A stretch of DNA of 64,000 bases, taken from Phlyctochytrium arcticum. Taxonomy: Eukaryota > Chytridiomycota > Chytridiomycetes > Chytridiales > Chytridiaceae. The notes below the pieces were generated by a model, which made no database searches, was not told the origin of the DNA, and was given only the letters and a program-made list of their open reading frames with translations. Both the position numbers and the translations under genes were made by a program. Below, in pieces: positions 21,451 through 32,202 of the stretch. The stretch spans positions 186,001-250,000 of the forward strand of contig JAHLKI010000028.1 of assembly GCA_025602905.1 (NCBI GenBank), read 5' to 3'. Each line of letters begins with the position of its first letter. Positions within the stretch are counted from its first letter, which is position 1.

Positions 21451-21493
21451 TACATCTTGTGGAACGGACAGAACTTTCCCGCACAGAGGAGTA
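21451..21493 (-). repeat. Right terminal inverted repeat of the transposon
   Basis: Reverse complement of the left end, with one internal substitution and a slightly shorter inner end; it finishes in TA at 21492-21493. Confidence 0.9.
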
Positions 21494-21559
21494 TATAGGC
21501 CGTCTCCTTTGGTGCCCCTTCTATTGGACCCCTATAAAATCTACCGTGAGTTTTGGCTA

Positions 21560-21850
21560 TCCTACCTCGGTGTGATTTTATTATACTTTGACATTTGGGT
21601 GACTTTTGCGCCGTAACTTCCGTCTCAAATACAACTTGTCGACAATGTCTGATTGGCTCACCTAACCCATTCCCATTTTTTCCCAATGGTTTTCCAGGTA
21701 TCCAGCCCATTCCCCTCAACATTGCATCACCATATAATTCGACCGGCATGCGCTCAAAAGCGGCGGATGTGGGCACGGCCGGTCGGGAGGAAACATCGTG
21801 CCGGTACCTCTCCCTTGCACCCTTGATTTCGCTCAAGCCTGGGACCACAT
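21560..21850 (-). pseudogene. Degenerate G-patch (Spp2/GPKOW-like) fragment 1
   Basis: The minus-strand frame contains 'RYRHDVSSRPAVPTSA' followed by 'MPVELYGDAMLRGMGW' and 'GKPLGKNGNGLGEPI'. This is the run of motifs that leads into and through the G-patch of Spp2/GPKOW splicing factors (RHDVSxRP.. PVExFGxALLRGMGW). No start, first half or KOW domains follow, and the frame runs on into the transposon end. It is a broken copy. Confidence 0.75.
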
Positions 21851-21985
21851 GTCGTCGGGCAATGAAGGGAGATCGAGCCTGCTTCTTTCGTTTTCCAAAA
21901 TCGCAAGATGGCTAAAGCAAAAAGCTGGCCAGAATGGACGTACTAATGATACTTTCGCTTGGGCAGTTGTTCTAGTACAAATATA

Positions 21986-22290
21986 TCAGCAAGGTAGCTC
22001 ATTACGTAAAGCAGGTATAACATACTCAGTCCTTTGTTTTCCTACAGACACCCCCTCCTCGCACCCCATACCCCTCAGCAAAGCTTCCCCGTATCTTTCC
22101 GGCACGCGCTCACCACTGCCCAATGTGGGCGCGGCTGGTCGCAATGAAGCATCGTGCCGGAACTGCTTCGGTGCGACGTCAATTCTAGGGGATGAATCCA
22201 CCTTTGGCCCAAGGGGTATCGGAAGTAGTCGAGTTCTTCCCATCCTTCTATACATTTGGTGAGAGCTACCATCAGCTCAAAGCCTCCACC
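21986..22290 (-). pseudogene. Degenerate G-patch (Spp2/GPKOW-like) fragment 2
   Basis: A second copy of the same gene region, about 0.4 kb from fragment 1. 'LLPIPLGPKVDSSP', 'QFRHDASLRPAAPTLG' and 'RVPERYGEALLRGMG' are readable, after which the G-patch glycines are lost ('CEEGVSVGKQ'). Upstream the frame shifts at 'YFRYPLG' (about 22210-22220). The two fragments derive from a common ancestor by duplication. Confidence 0.75.
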
Positions 22291-22917
22291 AGACAGCAAT
22301 ATTTTAAGCTTAGAACCCGCACTGCGATAGGCTTCCCGTGCGCTTCTTCTTTGGCTACCCTTCTGGTGGTTCGTCTTTCACTCGGTTGGAGATCCGAGGA
22401 GAACCGATGGTGAGAATCCGTGGGAACCTCATTGACGCTGTCAGCAGGTTGTATGCATATAGGTGTTGGTCAAGAACAAAATCTGAGGTCCTCGAGTACT
22501 TCGTAACAACGATCAGATACTTATATAGGAAGGCACTCAATATAATCAGGGATTACACGGAAAAAATTGAAGTAAAAAGAATGGGGTAAAAAGAATGAGG
22601 CCTGCCTGATTGTGGAGGGCTGCCTTCGTGGCACAGTCATACATCTTTGACAGACGCATCCGTAGACGCATCTCTCTCGAATCCGAGCCCTTTTTATATT
22701 TTCGAGTGCACTACTATAGCTGTGGTTCTGTTCTCTCCGATGTTTCTATCTTGTGATGTATATAAGTTTAGCGCAAGGAATGGCAGGATCTCGGGCCAAA
22801 TACATAAATCCCACTCCGTCACTTCTTCGTTTTGACTTTGTGGAGGATGATACTTTTCAAAGATCCCAGACCTCACCAAGACTGGTTTATTTGAGAAGGA
22901 AGAAGGTAGTCCAGTTC

Positions 22918-23045
22918 AGACGCACTTGCTGTGTACTGGATATATTCAGAAAAGCTGCGATACGGACGTTACTGCGCAAAAGTCATACATGAGAATCACA
23001 AAGAATCAGGATAACCAAAGCCCAGAGCTTTTATAGGAGTATAAT
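22918..23045 (+). repeat. Diverged direct repeat, copy 1
   Basis: Shares 'cagacgcacttg.tgtg.ac', 'ttactgcgcaaaagt', 'gagaatcaca' and 'agcttttatagg' in the same order with 23631-23773. Confidence 0.7.
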
Positions 23046-23630
23046 ACGAAGTTCATAAGTGAACCAGACGGATTTTACCGGGAGAACGTGGACAAACTCT
23101 ACTCATATGTATCATGTGTTCCTGGTATATTTTGCCTATGTAGCAACCGGATATATGTGTAAGATGCCATATTTGAGCCTGGGAGTAACTTCATGAGAAG
23201 AAAAACATTGGGGGAAAGTTGGGGAATGATTTTTTTCGGACGGGAAGTAATGCCGGGAGACGATACCTTCTCGGACGCTTTACCTATCTTTCTCGGTAAT
23301 TTCTTGCCTGGATTGTCTTTGAGTTCTTTGGCTATGAAGTAATATGGTGCAACTTCCAGTAACCATGCTTCTCTACCCGTCATGACCAGTTGAAAGTACG
23401 AGATCCATTTCGGGTAATGACAAATTCAACCACAGTACGTTCGGACATGCCGAGCAATTTAATAAACTTATCAGAACCCATGTTCGTGAAATTGGGTCAT
23501 TCATGCTGCCGTACGGTATGCGAGTACCTGCTATAGTAGGCGCGTTAGCAAACAACGTTGGGCGTGCTAATAGTTTGGTTCGGTGGTGAAATTCCTCAGT
23601 ACGAAAAATGGCACTAGTGTAATCCGAGGG

Positions 23631-23773
23631 CAGACGCACTTGTTGTGCACAATATATGTATCCCGAACTGGGGGACAATCACTCAGACGGAATTTACTGC
23701 GCAAAAGTAATGGTAGGAGAATCACACAGGTGCAGGTTGGCCAAGACCCACAGTAGCTTTTATAGGTGGGTTA
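23631..23773 (+). repeat. Diverged direct repeat, copy 2
   Basis: Partner of 22918-23045, with indels between the shared blocks. It runs into the 48-bp tandem repeat. Confidence 0.7.
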
Positions 23774-23846
23774 CTAGTATAAAGGCCAAGAGAGAAAACA
23801 GTAGCTTTTATAGGTGGGTTACTAGTATAAAGGCCAAGAGAGAAAA
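23751..23846 (+). repeat. Tandem repeat, 2 x 48 bp
   Basis: 23751-23798 and 23799-23846 are identical; the unit starts 'cagtagcttttatagg' and ends 'gagagaaaa'. Confidence 0.95.
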
Positions 23847-24059
23847 CAGCAGAGAAGATTATACTGGAAATAACTATGTACGCCTATTGTAGGAATGCTA
23901 GGATATGTATGGGCATAACCCACCCCCCGAGGACAGGACACAGCCGGGTCACTCCGGGGAAAAGTCGGGAGACGCCGGGGGACTATGGTATAGTCTTCAT
24001 CATAGTCATCAATTGAGGAAAACTCCAAACTTGGATTTAGGTTGGATCCCCTAAACATT

Positions 24060-24530
24060 GCGCAGTCTCAGATTTTCCGCTCTCGTTTTTCCGTAGACAC
24101 CCATTCATTCATTCCTCAGCATGATGTCAATAAGTTTTTCCGCACCGAATTACAATGCACATTCAACAAAAATGTACCCAAACGAATGTTCGTCGGGAAG
24201 GTCAGCAGATTCCCTATGGTATTATATAGGAGGCCGTCAAGCGCAAATTCATAAAACTGATGTGAATTAAATCTTTGCTCCATGTACATCGTCTGTTTCT
24301 TCACATCAGTAATTTATTGCAAACATAAATTCTAGAGAAATTGCAATGGAATAGTTGCTATGATAATTACAATCGAGGAAGGTTCATCAAGATTCAAGAC
24401 TGAATTTTTTTCCGGTGAATTTTATGCGCAACCTTCTAGGCACGTGGCGCAGTCTCAAAGTCCGATTTTCCGCTTTCGTTTTGCATTCATTCCTCAGTGT
24501 GGATGGTAAGTAAGTTTCTCCGCATCGAAT
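24060..24530 (+). repeat. Dispersed direct repeat pair (~85 bp)
   Basis: 24060-24150 and 24449-24530 share 'gcgcagtctca', 'gattttccgct.tcgttttt', 'cattcattcctcag' and 'taagttt.tccgca.cgaat' in order. Confidence 0.7.
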
Positions 24531-25188
24531 GCCTAAAAACTACGGATTCAAAAAAAAATTGTAACAACCAGAATAATTATCATAACCAGGCTATTCCTCC
24601 AGAGCCTTTCAATTTTGTCCGAGATGGACTACCTTCACGAACCGAAAAAATAACCACAATTTTTTGATCGGAGATATACTTGCGTTGCAGAAAATGGCGA
24701 CGGACATTTTTTACATCATACTGTGTTTATCCCTACTAGGTCGCATGTTGAATTTTTGAGGGTTAGTGTACAAGGGTCGTCCCAAGCTAAGGTTTTTTTT
24801 ACTGTGGTGTCTTAATGCCAGATGGTCCTCATAACTCCGAAAAGTTAAGATAAAAAGGCCAGGAATCTTACCGATTTCCCCCAGCGAAATTCCCAGACCT
24901 CTTACTTTTTGCCTCGCCCACTCTCCAATCTTCTAAATTCCACCAATTCTCTTGAGATCTTTCCGCGACCCAAATCACATCATGGAATAGTTCCATCCTG
25001 TGTATTTCGTCCCAATATCTCATTAGTAGTTATACCCATATACCAATCTCCGCTATCAGTATACCAGTCAGATCGTCGTCGATCACTTCAAGTCTCCGGT
25101 GTTGTCAATCATACACCGCCCAGCACCTAGCAATAAACCTATTCATCCCTATATACCTACAAAAGTGGCCGACATCCCTCTATCTAGC

Positions 25189-26701
25189 ATGTTGCAAGTA
25201 CCCACGGAACAGCGCACTCCAACTATGTCCAACCGCCCACCTATTCCCCCCATGTTGCGAGCCGGCAATGCCAGCAGCACACCTAAATCGTCGACATCTA
25301 CTCCCGCCCTTAAGCCGGCTACAATCCGCCGCACCACACCTAAACCGGCGGTACGCAATGTTCTTCCTCCGAGCTCTGCGGCGGCTGCTAGCCGAGCCGG
25401 TACCTCCTCATCCGCATCCGCGAGCAACAACCCTTACCGCAAGTTTCGCCCAGAGCCTGGGATGAATGAGGTCCCCTTTGGTGGCATGGGACCGTACCCC
25501 GGCCGAACAGGTCTGCCTCCGTTCATGATGAACCAGTACCCCTATCTTCAACCACCTCCTCCCATGAATGGAGCGCGACCTCGCTACCCTCTGCCGCCTT
25601 ACGGGCGACTCCCAGGACCGCCTTTGCCGGGCGCGTCAGTTTCGTCGAGCATGTATGATGGTGCTAGCTTTGCTGGACCTCCGTCTCGTTCCAAGGGTCG
25701 TCATCCGGCCAGCGCAGCTGGAATTCCTATGTCGGCCGAGCCTCATTCTCGATATGATAGTATTCCCCCTCCACACCCTCTGGGTCTACCACCCCGTTCC
25801 GCTCCTCCGCACCCGTCTATGTTGTACCCACCTCCCCCTCTTCACCATTACCCGTTTCATCCGTCAGCTGCTCCACCGCCCCGTCACATTTCCAACCCGG
25901 CAGCACAAGCAGCTGCTGCAGAGGCCGCTGCAATTGCTGCTGCGCATGAGGACGCATATCGTACCTACCTCCGGTACAAGGATCACCCGTTCTCATCAAT
26001 CTCGCAGCCGGCTCCTCCAGGTCGCCATATTCGATTCGCAGACGGTACCGTAGGCGGAAGCCCTGGCCCAGCGTCCGACGCTCCCCGACACTTGCGATTG
26101 ATTGATGAGTGGAACGGCATTGTCACCTACATTAATGACGAGGTATGTAAACGTTTTGTTCGCATGATGAATAAAGCAAAACATATACTCACAACGAGTC
26201 TCCCTTCAGGATCAACAACACTACGCATTCTTGCGCAATTTCAATAATGCCCCCTTATACTTGCCAAGCCTATCGCGTATATTCTATAACAGTTCTCTGC
26301 CCGAAGGAATCGATATGTACATAGACGACAAAGACCTGTACAAAAAGTACCTGAAGGAGGATGCCGACCATGCCAGCAAAGCCGGTAGTGAGGCTCCAGC
26401 GGTATCGGCCACCAAAAGGCCAGCAGCTGCCAGTTCCCTGCGGTCATGTCTCAAAAAGACATCAGCGGTCCCAGCTCCAGCTTCGGCAGATGTTCCAACC
26501 CTGACTTCATTCGCCGCTCCCCCCATCCCCTCCACCCCCATCATGCCAAAACCAAAACCAACCATTGACTTCAACACCAAAGGGGACCAACCGACACTCC
26601 CATCCCCAGAAATGACGCCTAGTAGCAGCGTCCGCGGTAAAAAAAGAAAAGCCGATGACGTCTGCGAAGAGGATAGCGATCCCAAACGAAAGTGCCCTTA
26701 G
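25189..26701 (+). CDS. Pro/Ala-rich protein with C-terminal bipartite NLS, unknown function
   Basis: Two exons, 25189-26142 and 26210-26701, joined at GTATGT..TTCAG; 481 residues from the first ATG (a second Met follows 12 codons later). The first 300 residues are low-complexity Pro, Ala, Ser and Tyr-rich with a poly-Ala helix-like stretch (25900-25945). The best ordered part spans the intron: 'LIDEWNGIVTYINDEDQQHY' then 'FLRNFNNAPLYLPSLSRIFY'. The C-terminus ends in a bipartite basic signal (KKRK ... KRK), so a nuclear location is likely. An 'RHIRFADG' segment resembles PP1-docking RVxF sequences such as RVSFAD; this is only a hint. I do not recognise the family. A broken copy of its C-terminus lies at 29447-29530. 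Confidence 0.7.
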
Positions 26702-26742
26702 ACATCCATTCCGGCGTTCCTTCATCGCGATATATTCACTAG

Positions 26743-27146
26743 AATGTGATGTTGTAGGGCGGTGGGGAAGGATGATGGCCTGTCTTTGACCTTAATTTTA
26801 TTGTATTTTACTTCGTTACATTTCTTTTCAAACAAGATTACACTGATGTTCTCCGTGCAAAAATCCTCGAATTATTTCTTTGTTGTTCGCAAATGAGACA
26901 GGATGAAAACTTTGGTGTGGGCTATGGAAAGTATCTGGCAATTGTACACAAAGTCAGCGCGAGACGAAAGGAAAGAAGGAGCACTCTGTATTATTAGGAT
27001 ACTACCTTGTCTGCTAGATGTCAAATATACTGGTATACTACTGTGTGTTGTATGCGGGGTATCGAAGGTAATGGGTATCAAGGGTACAAGGTATAATTGC
27101 GCAAGAGTCCGGACTGCGAAGCTGGACAGACGCGGGTATCATTTGG
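26743..27146 (+). repeat. Copy of the RVB1/LIM intergenic region
   Basis: About 404 bp matching 41987-42397 nearly end to end, in the same orientation with scattered substitutions and small indels. Shared landmarks: 'cttaattttattgtatttta', 'ggcaaatgagacaggatgaaa'-type block, 'gcactctgtattattaggat' and 'gtccggactgcgaagctgga'. It starts just after the stop of the Pro-rich gene. Confidence 0.9.
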
Positions 27147-27199
27147 ACAATCAGGAAGCGATATGTATTGGGAAAAATATTGCATGAATATTGAACTAT

Positions 27200-28200
27200 T
27201 TCTTGCCTTACTATAACTTGTGGTCTCTCCCTTGGGCGCCTTACCTTAGAAGTTAGCAACCGTTTGTACCAGGCTGCTAAATACCGTATTATTTTATTCC
27301 CTCTTTGTCTTGCTATATATATATAAGTATTGAACTCTCCATTGCAGGCCTGACGGGCAATAATTGCCATTGGTTTCTGACAAGCTGCCAATTATCGTTT
27401 TATTTCTTTCCATCTCTGCTTAAAACTTTTTAACTCTCCTTCGCGCGCCTGGCATAGCTACCGTTTGAAACTGACAACATTCGATATCACTATCATTTCT
27501 TTTCTTTCCATCTTTATCTTATATCACTTTCGATCTCTTCATCGCACGCTGGTGTGCATTAGCTACCATTTCAGTCTTAGTGGCAGCTAGGTATTGTTGT
27601 ATTGTTTCCATCAATGAATTACGACTAGGAGACAGTGATGCGAACGAAGTGTACTCAGATATCGGAATACTCGGAAGAGATGTGACAGAGTAGATGCCGA
27701 CTTTATTCAATGCCATTACTCATGAGGCGAGGGAGACCCTGCACGCCCCTTGCCTGCCAGCGGCCCTCGCAGGGGCGCAAACACTGAGGAAGATATGATA
27801 TGTGATGAATCACGCGAGGAATCACCAATGTTCATTCCGTTTCACAGGTTAACGAGGAATAAAAGGATGCCGATGCAGTATGGGATGCAGCTGGTGCAGT
27901 GATGCAGACCAGTCCATGTCTCTATACTACGGTCCTGGATAATGGTGCGTTCGAAGCATGTAGAACATTCAAGAAATTCACATGTCATAATCCCGCATTG
28001 AATTACAATAACTTCTGATCTCTCCATTGCAAGCCTGGCACTACCCGCTATCGTTTCATTTATTTCTTTCCATCGCTGTCCTACTACAATTTTTGATCAC
28101 GCCTGGCATGCATTAGCTACCAGCTATCGCTCTATCTCTGCATAAAACTTTTGATCTCTCCACTGCGGAAATGCCGTGCAACAAATGTCAATGATTTCAG
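27200..28200 (+). repeat. Degenerate tandem/interspersed units
   Basis: Pieces recur about every 80-120 bases with loose spacing: 'tttctttccatc', 'ttttgatctctccattgc', 'gcctggca' and 'attagctacc.ttt'. Copies are seen near 27210, 27320, 27400, 27500, 28010, 28060 and 28140. No coding capacity is evident. Confidence 0.55.
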
Positions 28201-29446
28201 ACTACTCCTGAATTGTACGCCGGACCTCGAGTAACCAATTGTTTGTCATCTATCCTTCTATCTTGCTCTTGACCTGTATTCCTACCATCTACTACGCGCT
28301 AGGAAATATTCTGGCTTGCCATCCTTCCCTCTATCCCCCAACCCTCGTATCGTGCCGTGTCCATGGCTTTGGGATGTTCTTGTCTACCTTCCATATATAA
28401 CTCGGTTCGCTTACTGGAAACATTTAAACCCCTCCCGTTCTGACATTTCCTGTCCTCACTTGTATGACCCTTGCTTGAATTCTTCCATGTTGATTCACTT
28501 CTCCTCCAGGGCGAGCGGGACCTGTTTGTGAGGAAAACCTCCGACTTATGGCCGTTTTGGGAGTCTGGCTCAATCCGACTCTATGTCTTGTGAGAGGGGG
28601 CCGGTGGTTCCTTCACCGTAGGATGTGCGCGGAGGTCCAATCTTTATCTTTGTTGCCGTGGGAAAATCCGGAGCTTGACAGGGGGGTTCTGTCTTTTTAT
28701 GTCTTTGTCTCTTGCCTTTTGTCTGTTGCCTTGGTCTTGGTTTTCGTCTTATAGCCTTTGTCGTTTGTCTTCAACGTCTGTTCTCTCTCAATGTCCGACA
28801 AGGCAACGAAAAGGCAGCACGACGACAAACATACCCAAAATCAATGAAAAACGCTTATTCCGTCAAAAACAAGAACGGCATATAAACGGTCCTACAAGCA
28901 AGCATCTCCACAAAAATGAACCGGTGCTACCGCCAATAGATAAATAGCAGATGGCGTACTTCAAGTGCGAAAGTAATCAAAAACATCACGTCGAATACTA
29001 CCAAAACGAAAAAGGAATTATATATATACAAGAACTGAAAAAACAGAAGCAGGCATTTCACTACAACACACGACGGAAGAAGAAGACAGCGAAACAACAG
29101 ATATTTAAACACAATCCCAAAATCCAATTCAAACAAATGAAGAAACCGGGCCATCATCTGTTTACTACTTGCGTGCGAAGGATGCTATGGTCGCATTATT
29201 GAGACCTGGGCCGGTCCAATCGAACACCCGCGAGTCGGGCACGACTACTATTGCCAAGCAACAGTAGCGCATGCAACATTGTCTCAGGTCCAAGTTGAAC
29301 GCCTACAAAAAGTCAAGAACATCACCGAACGCGGCACGGCACGATACCGCGAGCTTGTTCCCTTGCATTGGGGGAGAGCTCCTACGATCTTGGACACACC
29401 TGGCTATGGTGTCTGCCCTCTGGGGTTTGCCGTCAGGAGAGGCCAA
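28201..29446. other. Relic DNA, nothing recognised
   Basis: Short frames only. A Lys-rich frame at 28951-29202 reflects A-rich DNA. The segment 29207-29440 has more balanced, codon-like composition and might be another gene shard, but I could not assign it. Confidence 0.35.
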
Positions 29447-29530
29447 GTAGCAGCGTCAGCGGAAAAAAAAGAAAAGCCACCGATATCTGCGAAGACGAAA
29501 GCGAGCGAAAACGATTGTGTAGTTAATAGT
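29447..29530 (+). pseudogene. Shard of the Pro-rich gene's C-terminus
   Basis: Encodes a run of the type SSSV-S-GKKRKA-x-x-ICED, ending in a basic stretch and a stop at 29519-29521. It is clearly related to the last 25 codons of the gene at 25189-26701 (SSSVRGKKRKADDVCEE). No preceding part of that gene is present. Same strand as the parent. Confidence 0.8.
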
Positions 29531-30122
29531 AATGTATTCATACCTCCATATATATCTAGAGACCTTGTTGTCAATTGGGCACCTTCTGAAGAGCATTTAA
29601 TGACAATGTAGATCCTCACATGGAGAGATCAAGTGGTTAAGCCTTCCTGAGCCATGTACTCTGCTGGGCAGGCTCAAAATGCATCATATAATAGTATTGC
29701 ATCAAAAGTTCATTGCGTACTGACTGATAGTTTGTGCTTGGGCATTTACTTTTACCATCTCTCCAAGTATCCACTTGCCGACCAGCAAATGGCCAAAACG
29801 CCGGCAAAAACAAATGCCATTAATGAAAACCAGCTATGCAGAATGAATACTGGGAATTGAATATTATAGTTTTTGGGACCAGCCTTTCATTTCTCGCGCT
29901 GGCAGTGTCGCTACCCCATAAGTTTTTAAACGTTTCGCTGCTTGCTACGCACACCACAGGGCTAAATCCTTTTCTAGGAAAAACCTCTATGACAGACAAC
30001 CCGACAATGAAGCAACAAACCAGACATTCTTTTTGTTGATTGTTTCCCACACTTGCTTGTTCATAATTCAAAACCCTAAAGCTGGGGTCATCTTAATCCC
30101 TACCTAGGCCAGGAAAGCGGAA
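29531..30122. other. Intergenic, nothing recognised
   Basis: No gene-like frame and no RNA gene seen in this AT-rich stretch on the 3' side of the caspase-like gene. Confidence 0.35.
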
Positions 30123-30170
30123 TGGGCGCGTTGTGAGCGCGCCCACTCTACTGTAACCTTCCCGGGAAGG
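30123..30170. repeat. Two adjacent GC-rich hairpins
   Basis: An 8-bp stem (30123-30130 with 30138-30145, TGGGCGCG/CGCGCCCA) is followed by a perfect 14-bp palindrome CCTTCCCGGGAAGG at 30157-30170. They stand out in otherwise AT-rich DNA, 36-83 bases past the stop of the caspase-like gene. Confidence 0.8.
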
Positions 30171-30205
30171 GGGTACAATGCTAACACTATAAGCACATGG
30201 GAGAC

Positions 30206-31345
30206 TCAACGCAAAGTAATTTTGCTATGCAAGCACTCATGCGTCCATGAGCATTGCGGTTGACGAGGTTCCTCACTGCTATTATCCATTCGAGTTTGAA
30301 AAAATAGGCGATTGCGGGTTCGCTAGAAACCCAATCAAGTTAGCTTGATACCGAGACGATTGGTAGTGGGAGGACTTATTACCGTCAAGAGCGATACAAT
30401 ATCATCGTCCGGAGTCTCTTTGACCTGCTGTAGGAACGCCTTTGTCCAGGCCCCGTGCTCACCAGACTCATTGACGTCACGTCCCGGATCACTTGCAAAT
30501 GCGACAAGGTACTGATTGTGGAAAGTAACCGGCTGGCGGGAGTGCGAACTGAAAAAAGGTTGGTTGAATTGCTACGCCAGGAAGGGCAGACCAGGAGTTG
30601 CACCATACCTGTTGGTCAAGGGCAACTGTTCGCCCCTCCGCATCTGTTCTACATGCATCAATAATGGCGATGGTGGATAACCCGTATTTGCGTGGGCTGA
30701 AGACGTCCGTGACCACATCAAGTAAGGTAGAGAGTCTGTACGCTTCTTCCCCGTCAACGGGCTCATCTGTTGAAAAAAAATTAGACCCAAATTTGTCTTT
30801 TTCTGGTGAATTTCGTCCGTACCTTCGTCGACAAATTTTGTCTGCTGTAAAACGTCTAGCTTCGTTAGTGGCTCCATTGTCCAGCGTCTTCGCATCATCG
30901 ACCACTCTCCACCTACTGTATTCTCAGCATCTCTGACTTTTGGCTTCATCCATCTTCCACCCTCCGCTGGTTCATCCGCTCGCAGACACAAGTAATTCTC
31001 TTGGTTCAGCTCAGCACCATGCCCAGCAAAAAATACCACTGCCAAATCATCTCGACGACGCAAAGTACCAAATTCAGCAGCCAAACTGGCAACCTTTCTG
31101 TACGGTGCATTGATTGCGCGATACACCTGTGCAAAAGTCAGCATAGACTCATGCTGAAGGAGACAGGGAAAGCTCACCTCAAATCCATATCCCTCAAGGA
31201 GGTCACCCATAGCATTCGCATCGTTGGCAGCGCCAGTCGGCTTGTATCTCATATAGTTATCCGTCCCGATAACGAGCTCCAGTTTGCGAGTGGGTTCAAG
31301 CACTGCAGTGTTTCGAGTGATGAGTACGAGCTTACGAGGCAACAT
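30206..31345 (-). CDS. Caspase-fold (peptidase C14 / metacaspase-like) protein
   Basis: Proposed exons: 31345-31178, 31126-30917, 30844-30823, 30766-30609, 30532-30383, 30322-30206; about 274 residues. The catalytic His is in 'LAVVFFAGHGAE' and the catalytic Cys in 'TIAIIDACRTDAEG'. 'LVIGTDNY', 'GAANDANAMGDLL' and 'YLVAFASDPGRDVNESGEHG' complete the p20-like fold. The third exon is only 22 bases. Intron 2 (72 bases) has good donor, CTAAC branch and TTTTACAG acceptor but no stop. The final exon is least certain: without the last splice the frame ends at 30335. No prodomain, NACHT or other partner domain is seen, so it is a stand-alone caspase-like hydrolase. It may be a peptidase with Arg/Lys (metacaspase) preference, but this cannot be read from sequence. 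Confidence 0.72.
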
Positions 31346-32202
31346 GTCAAAAGTCAAAGTGCATTATACCATTCGGAAAAGGCTTATCCAAGAACTGTGG
31401 ACGTTTGCGATAATGCTTGTGGGCGAAGCGACGCACTAAAGGGTTGGGTCACTTGGGTGGGTGGGAACTTCGGTGTCAGAGCTGGGAACATTTTGACAGG
31501 TTATTCATAACCCGAGGGCATCAACATGCTGTCCTTTATATACATAGTCTATGGAGTCTGTAGTGTCTACCCATCCCCACGTCGTGGGCAAAGACACCGG
31601 AGACACCCACACAACAGTACCATCCGCCGACGTGCTTTCTAGACTTCCAATAGATCGTTGGTGTCATGCAAATGCCACATCCTCGACTTAGACATAAGAA
31701 TCATATACTTGATCTTTTCTTCTGCACATTTGATTCAAGGACTTTTCCCAGTTATATATCAGATAACCATTTCGACATTCGGCCATCCCCCAAAATTATG
31801 GTCAACTCCACAAATATTCCTTAAGGCATCTCCACCAAAGTAAAAGTAAAAGTAAGGCGGTGCGGGAGGCAACCAGATGAGGAATATACTGTGGCTCGAG
31901 AGATCATCTTCCTGGACGCAGATCCCATCGTCAAAATAGGTTCGACATGGGCGGCCGCCTATATATTTCTGCCTCGCCCGCCGTCCAGGACTCCACGCCC
32001 ATCACCATGACTTTCCCACACATAATAAGATGTGCATATATGCCCCACAAAGAAAAAAAAACGGCGGAGAGCGGGGTCAAAACGAATCGAATTTCGAAGG
32101 CTGTCGAATTCTGATTTGTCATCGGCAAAGTATGAAGCGGCACAGTCACAGTATGTAAACGTCACAGTTTCCGGCATTGGGACATCTATTGGATCTACGG
32201 AG
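31346..32202. other. Divergent intergenic region
   Basis: Lies between the caspase-like gene (-) and the alcohol dehydrogenase (+) and should contain both promoters. Short frames are not gene-like. Confidence 0.4.

Larger units (their letters stand above)
19961..21493 (+). mobile_element. Tc1/mariner-type DNA transposon, apparently complete
   Basis: Terminal inverted repeats at 19961-20005 and 21451-21493 match over about 40 bases with one substitution and a short indel. Both begin at a TA dinucleotide, consistent with the TA target duplication of this superfamily (element proper 19963-21491, about 1.53 kb). It contains one uninterrupted transposase frame. The near-identical ends and intact frame suggest recent activity. 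It is inserted between the DUF2855 gene and a G-patch gene remnant. Confidence 0.92.
22300..24900. other. Gene-poor, repeat-rich stretch
   Basis: No reading frame here has protein-like composition and I found no tRNA-like structure. It holds a ~130-bp diverged direct repeat (22918-23045 and 23631-23773), a 48-bp tandem repeat (23751-23846) and a ~85-bp direct repeat (24060-24150 and 24449-24530). It is likely decayed mobile or duplicated DNA. Confidence 0.5.

Noticed and set aside
21444..21848. 135-codon minus-strand frame as a real G-patch gene
   Set aside because: It starts at a non-ATG codon, runs into the transposon TIR and contains only the middle of a G-patch protein; called a pseudogene fragment instead.
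23751..23846. Direct repeats considered as a CRISPR-like array
   Set aside because: Only two head-to-tail 48-bp copies without spacers, in a eukaryotic genome.
28951..29202. 83-codon Lys-rich frame
   Set aside because: Composition follows A-rich DNA; no start context, conserved motif or splice partner.
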